Below, in pieces: positions 58,301 to 64,000 of a stretch of 64,000 nt of DNA. Positions within the stretch are counted from its first letter, which is position 1, and each line of letters opens with the position of its first letter. The position numbers and the translations under genes are program-made. The DNA comes from Botryosphaeria dothidea (Eukaryota > Ascomycota > Dothideomycetes > Botryosphaeriales > Botryosphaeriaceae), in contig WWBZ02000001.1 in NCBI GenBank assembly GCA_011503125.2, positions 2,294,001 through 2,358,000 on the forward strand, given 5' to 3'. The notes beneath the pieces are model-generated. The model worked only from the letters and a program-made list of their open reading frames with translations, had not been told where the DNA came from and did not search any database.

Positions 58301-58549
58301 TTTGAGTCATTATCATCTCTCGATTCGAGTTACCAGACCCGAGGAGACATTCCTTTGATCCGCGCCATAAGAAGACATCTTGTATAAAAGATATTGAAAT
58401 TTTCCACCCAGAAGCGGCGTGAGAGAAGTATAGATCGCTGACTGTAGACCGATGAAACATGATGAAAGTAGATAGGCCGTCATCCTATAGGAGACTTGAG
58501 GTGCATTCCAGATAGACTGAGAAAAGAGTGGCCGCCGTGGAGGAGGCAG
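49359..58549. other. 9.2 kb region without a supportable gene
   Basis: Lies between the 3' ends of IWR1 and the next gene, so it is not a shared promoter. Base composition is ordinary and mixed: 50.4-51.5 kb is GC-rich with a (CCCG)n tract near 50625-50645, while 52.5-53.3 kb is AT-richer. An inverted repeat with 8-bp arms (GTTCGAGC, GCTCGAAC) is near 50495-50511, a CT microsatellite near 53416-53432 and a T-run near 55343. The longest ORF (54945-55631) has no domain and lacks an early ATG. No LTRs, RT fragments or tRNA recognised. Confidence 0.5.
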
Positions 58550-59410
58550 CTAACGGCATCGTTGGACAAAGTCTTGTAGATCGGGGAAGTCGTGCATGTT
58601 CAGGATTGTCTTCTTGACGACAGACTTGACCTCTGGCTTCTGCTCGTCAGATACACCCCGCACTTTCGGGATTCCCCATTGATCGCGAATACGATAGTAT
58701 GCGCAGGTGAGGCCGCCAGCAGTGCGTTCCTGCTCAGGATAAGTAGGCCACAATCCGGGCTCCTGATGGCGTCGCTTGTGGCCGGCGGGGAACCGCTCGC
58801 GGAATTCTTTCTCGATCTCTTTCCAGGTCATACCACGTAAGATGGCACAGAGCATAATGAAGGCACGCTCCTCTTCACCATAGGCATGACGAGGTTCCCG
58901 ACGAGCTGAATCGGCACGAGGGGTTCGGGAAGACTCACCCGGCGAACGCCTGCGATGGTAGGACGGAGAATCCGGGTCTGAGGTGTCGATATACTCTCCG
59001 TCTGAGTACGTGATACTTCCAGCAGTGCTGGGCCGACGATAGTTCGAGGCCGAGTTGACCGATGTCCACGGAGAATGCGGTGATGACACACCCGCATAGG
59101 CGCCAGAATACTGCTGCTGAGCTTGGTGGCCACGCATTGGCAGCGATTGGTTGTTGTATTCCGTGCTATAGCTGAAGTGGGAATAGCCGACGGAGTTGTA
59201 CGAGCTCTGGCTGGCGACCCTGTGGGGGCCCGGGCGGCTGCCTGGAGCTACGAAATCGAGAGACATTCTCTCGAGACCGCGCGAGATTGGGCTCTGTGCG
59301 GCGGCCATAGCCTGACCCTCGACAGGCGAGGAATTGACAGAGCTAGTCTGACTGCCATTGGATGGAGGAGTGGAAGAATCCTCGTTGAGGATGTTTCGAA
59401 GGTTGCTCAT
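58550..59410 (-). CDS. Conserved fungal protein with a helix-turn-helix-like core
   Basis: Single exon, 286 aa, ATG at 59410. Residues 1-165 are low-complexity (Ser, Pro, Tyr, Gln) like a disordered activator. The conserved core (about 180-265) reads EEERAFIMLCAILRGMTWKEIEKEF, given here in parts as EEERAFIMLCAILRG and MTWKEIEKEF, with RERFPAGHKRR, GGLTCAYYRIRDQWG and a C-terminal HDFPDLQDFVQRC. The MTWKEIEKEF segment resembles a Myb/SANT-type recognition helix, which suggests DNA binding, but I do not recognise a named family. No introns needed. Convergent with IWR1 across the 9.2 kb gap. Confidence 0.8.
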   Translation of the reverse strand: MSNLRNILNEDSSTPPSNGSQTSSVNSSPVEGQAMAAAQSPISRGLERMSLDFVAPGSRPGPHRVASQSSYNSVGYSHFSYSTEYNNQSLPMRGHQAQQQYSGAYAGVSSPHSPWTSVNSASNYRRPSTAGSITYSDGEYIDTSDPDSPSYHRRRSPGESSRTPRADSARREPRHAYGEEERAFIMLCAILRGMTWKEIEKEFRERFPAGHKRRHQEPGLWPTYPEQERTAGGLTCAYYRIRDQWGIPKVRGVSDEQKPEVKSVVKKTILNMHDFPDLQDFVQRCR

Positions 59411-61883
59411 GACGAATCAGGCGTTCGGGTGAGAAAGTAAAGTTTAGTGAAAGTCAATCAGGCAGCTGACGGGGGGAGGAAGACGGAACGATTTTCGTAA
59501 TCCTTGAAGCGGGAGCTATGAGCTGAACCTTAATTGAGCAAAGAAGTGGGAAGAGGAAAACGGCGGCGCTGGAGGGCTGAGGGAGTGTTCAGGGTCCAAA
59601 CGCCGACCTCTTAAATCACCTACCGAGCCACCGCGTCTTGCAAGAGCTATCAAAGCATTGATCTCTCCGTCAGGGCTGTCGAGCCTGTGTAACCGATGCA
59701 AACTTGTAAATCTTGAGAGAAAAAGCAGATGTGTGATCCACCGACGCATGCTTCTGCAGGCGTCCGCTGGCCACACCCCTACCGCTACCAACCCCGGTCA
59801 GGGACCGAGGGAAATCTCCCCCCTCGAATCCGTGTGTGCTTTTTGTGAAGAATTCGGCCAGCTCACCTTTCCAGGCAAAGGACCGTGACCCGGCGCAAAT
59901 CTTATCGGATCTAGCGAGCGCGCAGATTTTGTCGATCAGCCCACCTGGCTAATCGTATCTTCATGTTCAGCCTCGCCGCAGGCAGCAGACCAGACTGCGC
60001 AGAACTTCACGCCAAGGAAAAGGGGGGCAGGCTGACGGATTGCGTGAGCGAGCATATCCTAGTAGAGCGATCGGCAGAATGCCAGAAAAGTTGGGTATCA
60101 GCCACATTGACCAACGAAAGGTGCATCTCCAAACGTTTTTGCTTGTTGATGGTCGCCAGAAGCATGCCATGTTGGCCTCAGGAGCGGCATGCTGCATTCC
60201 ATGGCTGGAAGCATCCCCGACCCCGTACCAAAGTTTGAAGACCTTGGGCAGCTGCAAGAGACCGCTGCAAGGCTACGCCGAGACGCCCTTCCGGGAGCGC
60301 AGGGGAGCAAATGTGCTTGACATGGCCATCCGTTGGTTAACACAACAACGTCCGGGCGTGTAACGCTCTGGAAGGCGGCAGGGACTGGGGAGCTGAGAGG
60401 AAACGGGCCCAGGTCAGTGGTGATTGGGCGCGGCTTGTCAACGCATTTGATCCGGTATCATGCCCAAACGCCATCAAATGCATGGAGGTGACACAAATAG
60501 AATTGATGTACGCGTTTTTCTGGCTGAGATATAACGGACCGCTGACTCGTGGGCTGAGAGTAATCGTGTCGAGACGGTATTCAACGGCCTCTTTGGGCGG
60601 TTCATGATGTCATGCGCGGGCTAGACCACGTGTGACTGCTGCGGGTTATGTTATTTGGGAATGCTGTTCAAAGGCGAATTCCTGGGAAACGCCCCTTCTT
60701 CACCGCTACTGCCCGCAAGCCCCCGTGCGTAGCGCAGCGCCAACGGTAGACGGGGGGCGATGGATCAGCGTCCCTGGCGCGACGCAGATGCCGGTGTCGC
60801 ACATCAGAACATAACGGCCTCAGGGAGGTGCATCATGGACCGGGGTGTGGGCGCCGGATTGGAGCCGCGTAGGGCCTGCAACCGGTGCAGTGCAGTCATC
60901 AGGGCGGCGTGGCAGCGGGTCCGCTCGTATCATCAGCCGGTCATCCGTCAAATTTTGCTGCTGCATTGTGCGACAGATCGCAGTTCCTGAAGAGTAGATT
61001 GAGGCACTGGGGCATGGCCGGGGAAGCTGATGCTGGCATGCCGGATGCCGTTGCCCTCGCCGCCACTCCCATGATCTCTGCCAGGGTGCAATGGTCCGGG
61101 AGCGGCAGCCCTGCCGTTGTGCGGCGGACCAGCGAGGCGGGACGGGCAGCGTCGATTGCAGCAGGGAGGGGCGTGCGTGGTACAGCTGGCTTCACAGCAT
61201 GCGAGCAACATTGCTTTTTGGGCGGGATGCGGGATTGAGGTGAGGTTCAGCGTCTAGAACCGACGTCCCCATAGGTGGGACCGGAAACTATTTGGACGCA
61301 CGTGAGCTGCCATTCCGCAGCTTCAAGCCACGCCGTCCGTCCCCTCGTCTGTAATGTGTCTACGCGGCTCTCCTGCGTACGCTCGGAGAGCGATGAGGGC
61401 GTTGCGGTGTCAGCATCACGTGACTTCAGTTTCCGCGTAGGACGCTAGACGCTTGCGCTCTGCTGACGGCCCACCGCGGCCCACTGTTGTCGCTCTTCAT
61501 CTTCCTGTTCTCCAGCAGCCTCGAATCTCCAAAAGCGTATCTCCTGAACTTCACTGGTGGTACTTTTTCCGGATTCAGTTGGAGCCAGTGTTCAGCGTGT
61601 TGCGCCTCTTCCACGTCTGCATGAATCAGTTTATCAGCCTTGCCGTCGTCGATCCCCCCATTCTCCGCACTGCACGATAGCTGTGCCGTTTCCTTATCGC
61701 AACGATGCTCCCCTCATCGGCCGCGCGATATGAGTCGGTTGACGCCCGTCTTTCCTTGTTTGCGTCTCTTTTGACCAATTTTTTCTTTTCCGTGTATGTA
61801 TGATACCTCACAAATAAAGTGACCCAGTTTCAGCCATCATTGCTCGATTCGAAATCCGCAGACGCACAGAAGAATTCGCGAAC
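59411..61883. other. Divergent intergenic region, 2.5 kb
   Basis: Between the starts of the helix-turn-helix-like gene and the isochorismatase-like gene, so it holds two promoters. ORFs of 60-117 codons on both strands overlap and have no domain. CT-rich leader sequence is seen at 61480-61800. Nothing else identified. Confidence 0.5.
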
Positions 61884-62873
61884 ATGGCTTCTCACAGGCA
61901 CGCCGTCATCGGCAACAAGGCCAATTTCTGGCTGCACTCGACACGCACCGGCTTTGACCTTACGCACCCACCCACGCCCACTGCCCCACCGGCGCAGCCT
62001 CGATTGGTCCTTCAGACGACAACATCGTCCATCACCATCTCGCCGTCTAAGACGGCGCTCGTCATCATCGACATGCAAAACTTCTTCCTGTCCGAGGCAT
62101 TCGGACGCAATAAAGGCGCGGGTCACATGGCGTCGGAGAAGCTGCAGAAGTATGGGATTCCGGCGGCACGTAAGGCGGGAATCAGGGTGTGTTGGGTCAA
62201 TTGGGGCCTGACTGAAGAAGAAGTAAAGACAATGCCGCCTGCGGTTAAGCGAGCATTCGGCTTCGAGGCAGTGTCCAAGGAGTCGGCGATTGCCGAGGAT
62301 GAAGCGTTCGCGGAAAAAGCAAACGGCGTAGGCGTCGACAAGCATGGCGAGCTGCGCCACCAGGGCGGCCATGTTCTCTTGGAGAACGGCAAGAACGGGC
62401 GCATCTACCGCGGGCTTGGCTCGGCTTGTGGCAATGTGGTTTTGGCCTCAGGCGAAACGGTTGATGCTGGGCAGCTCCTGATGCGCGACACGTGGAATGC
62501 GGCCCTCTACCCGCCGCTCGACGCCGTGTTTGAAGAGGGCCGAAAGCTGGCGGCACTGCCGGACGTCTGGATCCACAAGAACAGGATGTCGGCGCTGTGG
62601 GGCGGGTCGACGGAGCTGCAGGGGTTTTTGGACAGCGAAGGCATCCAGACGTTGCTTTTCGCAGGCGTGAACACAGATCAGTGCGTGGGCGGAACGCTGA
62701 CGGACGCCTTCAGCAAGGGCTTCGACTGCGTGCTGCTGGGCGACGCCGCAGGCACGACCAGCCCGGGCTTCAGCCAGGAGTGCTTTGAGTTCAACGCGGC
62801 GAAGACGTACGGCTTCTTGAGCACGACTGAGGCGCTCTTTCAGGCGGCAGAAGCCATGAGTCCGAACGAGTAG
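61884..62873 (+). CDS. Isochorismatase-family cysteine hydrolase
   Basis: Single exon, 329 aa, ATG at 61884. The first strand is ALVIIDMQNFFLSEAF with the catalytic Asp near residue 60. The conserved Lys is in WIHKNRMSA and the nucleophile Cys in the GVNTDQCVGGTL loop, with a cis-peptide-like FAG before it. The Asp-Lys-Cys triad is therefore complete. An N-terminal extension of about 50 residues precedes the fold. Family members hydrolyse amide or vinyl-ether bonds in small molecules (nicotinamide, carbamoyl compounds, isochorismate); the substrate here is unknown. Lies 360 bp upstream of PIK1 on the same strand. Confidence 0.92.
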   Translation: MASHRHAVIGNKANFWLHSTRTGFDLTHPPTPTAPPAQPRLVLQTTTSSITISPSKTALVIIDMQNFFLSEAFGRNKGAGHMASEKLQKYGIPAARKAGIRVCWVNWGLTEEEVKTMPPAVKRAFGFEAVSKESAIAEDEAFAEKANGVGVDKHGELRHQGGHVLLENGKNGRIYRGLGSACGNVVLASGETVDAGQLLMRDTWNAALYPPLDAVFEEGRKLAALPDVWIHKNRMSALWGGSTELQGFLDSEGIQTLLFAGVNTDQCVGGTLTDAFSKGFDCVLLGDAAGTTSPGFSQECFEFNAAKTYGFLSTTEALFQAAEAMSPNE

Positions 62874-63233
62874 CGCTGGGGTGATATGCAAGTAGACAGA
62901 CAATGGCAAGACGCTCTGTTGTGTCAGGCTGGCGGACGCGTCTTTGTGCAGACGCTGCGTGCGGAGGGCAAAGCAAGACGCGGCGACGCGCTCGCAAGTG
63001 ATGGCGCGCTCAGCTTGCTCTGCATTGTCGCTGTTTCCGTTGATGTCTGCTCGGCGGTCGTGCTTGCCCGCGTCACGGCGACTGGCTGGCGTGAGTCGGC
63101 GCGTGAAACGCCAAGGCCGGGGCCAGAGCTGGGCTACCTTACACCTTGCAGCTCGCCTGTATCCCGGAGCCAAGCGCCATGCCATTCTCCGCTGCTCCCA
63201 CTTCACGACCTCTCGCCCGATGAACCGTTCCAG
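62874..63233. other. Intergenic, cysteine hydrolase to PIK1
   Basis: 360 bp holding the 3' end of the hydrolase gene and the PIK1 promoter. Minus-strand ORFs here are shadows. Confidence 0.5.
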
Positions 63234-64000
63234 ATGAGTTGGAACCTGTTGGAGCGCTTCATCGAGTCGGATCACTTCAACGAAGATCCGTCGCTCAGCG
63301 TCGCCTACCTGTCGTGTGTGCTCCCCGTCACTGTCCCCGTCCCCGACGCCCGCCATACGCCAGCTCCAGCTCCTTCGCCGCCGCTCCCCGCATTAAACTT
63401 TCTGTCCCTTCCACCCATTGCGTCCGGCCTGCTAACCCCCTCTGTCTTGCCAGTCGGTATGCGGATCACGTCGGCATTCACTATGTGCTCTGCTCGAAGC
63501 TGCGCCAATTCTCCTACGAGGACATCGAGTTCTTCCTGCCCCAGCTATGCCACCTCCTCATCAGCGTCGACAATGAGTCGATGGCCCTTGAGGAATTCAT
63601 CATAGATCTGTGCGAGGAATCGGTCAATGCCGCCCTGCTTGTGAGCTCGCCCGCCTCGCCTATCAAGAGAGAAGCTCACTGCTCACCGCGCGCCCCTGAC
63701 AGACTTTCTGGCTCTTCCAGACCTATCTCCACGACCTGGCCGGAAATCCCCAGTCAAACGCCTTCAAGACATGCCGCCGTCTATACAACAAGGTTCAGCG
63801 CATCGTCTTCGGTGCCTCTGACAACACCAATCGCGAGCGCATCAGGGGAAACGTCCTTCCCGTCACCGTCCTTTCGAGCCTTATACTCGCCACTGTTGCT
63901 GCCCCATTCTTGCCCCGCCATGCTGGTCCATTGGCTATTGCTCAGGCCCGCAAACCGCGCATGTCGACCGAGACCATAGCAGACACATCGCAAACTCAAA
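63234..64000 (+). CDS. PIK1: Phosphatidylinositol 4-kinase PIK1, N-terminal part (runs off window)
   Basis: Exons 63234-63313, 63454-63640 and 63703 to the window end; introns 140 nt (GTGTGT...TTGCCAG) and 62 nt (GTGAGC...TGACAG). The joined frame starts MSWNLLERFIESDHFNED and continues YADHVGIHYVLCSKLRQF, then FFLPQLCHLLISVDNESMA, LEEFIIDLCEESVNAALLT and FWLFQTYLHDLAGNPQS, the lipid-kinase-unique (LKU) helical region of Pik1. VLPVTVLSSLILA follows near the end. The kinase domain lies beyond the window. Pik1 makes PI4P at the Golgi for secretion. Together with vps34, two phosphoinositide kinases lie in this window, 42 kb apart. Confidence 0.93.

Overview
The window is nuclear DNA of a filamentous ascomycete, most likely a Dothideomycete-like member of the Pezizomycotina. 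The support is short 47-85 nt GT-AG introns with CTGAC/CTGAT branch points, fungal-specific families (MARVEL plus Pro/Gln-rich tail, DUF6594, LaeA-like methyltransferase, Iwr1, Nse4, Ppn2) and repeats bearing RIP-like C-to-T scars. The order assignment is inference. I recognised no tRNA, rRNA or CRISPR array.

Left end (1-9541) is a nest of two dead LTR retrotransposons. A Ty1/Copia element on the plus strand enters from outside the window; its pol is one reading frame broken only by five TAG codons. Its 3' LTR (TGTGATGG...CCATCACA) was split by a complete 5.6 kb Ty3/Gypsy chromovirus on the minus strand with two 308-bp LTRs, a CTAAG target duplication, a chromodomain and a Tf1-like self-priming signal.

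10.0-14.6 kb is a cluster of three related BTB/POZ genes on the minus strand, each with one ~52-nt intron at nearly the same place. Only the third is intact; the first has a nonsense codon and the second a frameshift. A HAD hydrolase follows divergently.

16.3-26.9 kb is a dense core block: nse4 (SMC5/6 complex) divergent from vps34 (class III PI3-kinase, with a GC-AG intron), a MARVEL membrane protein, a vacuolar Ppn2-type polyphosphatase and, divergent from it, an unusual Ras-like GTPase.

27-37.9 kb is sparse and decayed: a DUF6594 gene with one in-frame stop and a ten-exon LaeA-like methyltransferase with two single-base frameshifts and two GC-AG introns.

37.9-49.4 kb returns to intact genes: a secreted SGNH/rhamnogalacturonan acetylesterase-like enzyme, MED20, a GH47 alpha-1,2-mannosidase, an ENT nucleoside transporter and IWR1. 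A 9.2 kb gap between two convergent genes holds no gene I can support. The right end carries a conserved fungal protein of unknown role, an isochorismatase-like cysteine hydrolase and the 5' part of PIK1 (PI 4-kinase). Lesions are confined to the transposon, BTB and 31-34 kb zones; the housekeeping genes join into clean frames when introns are placed.
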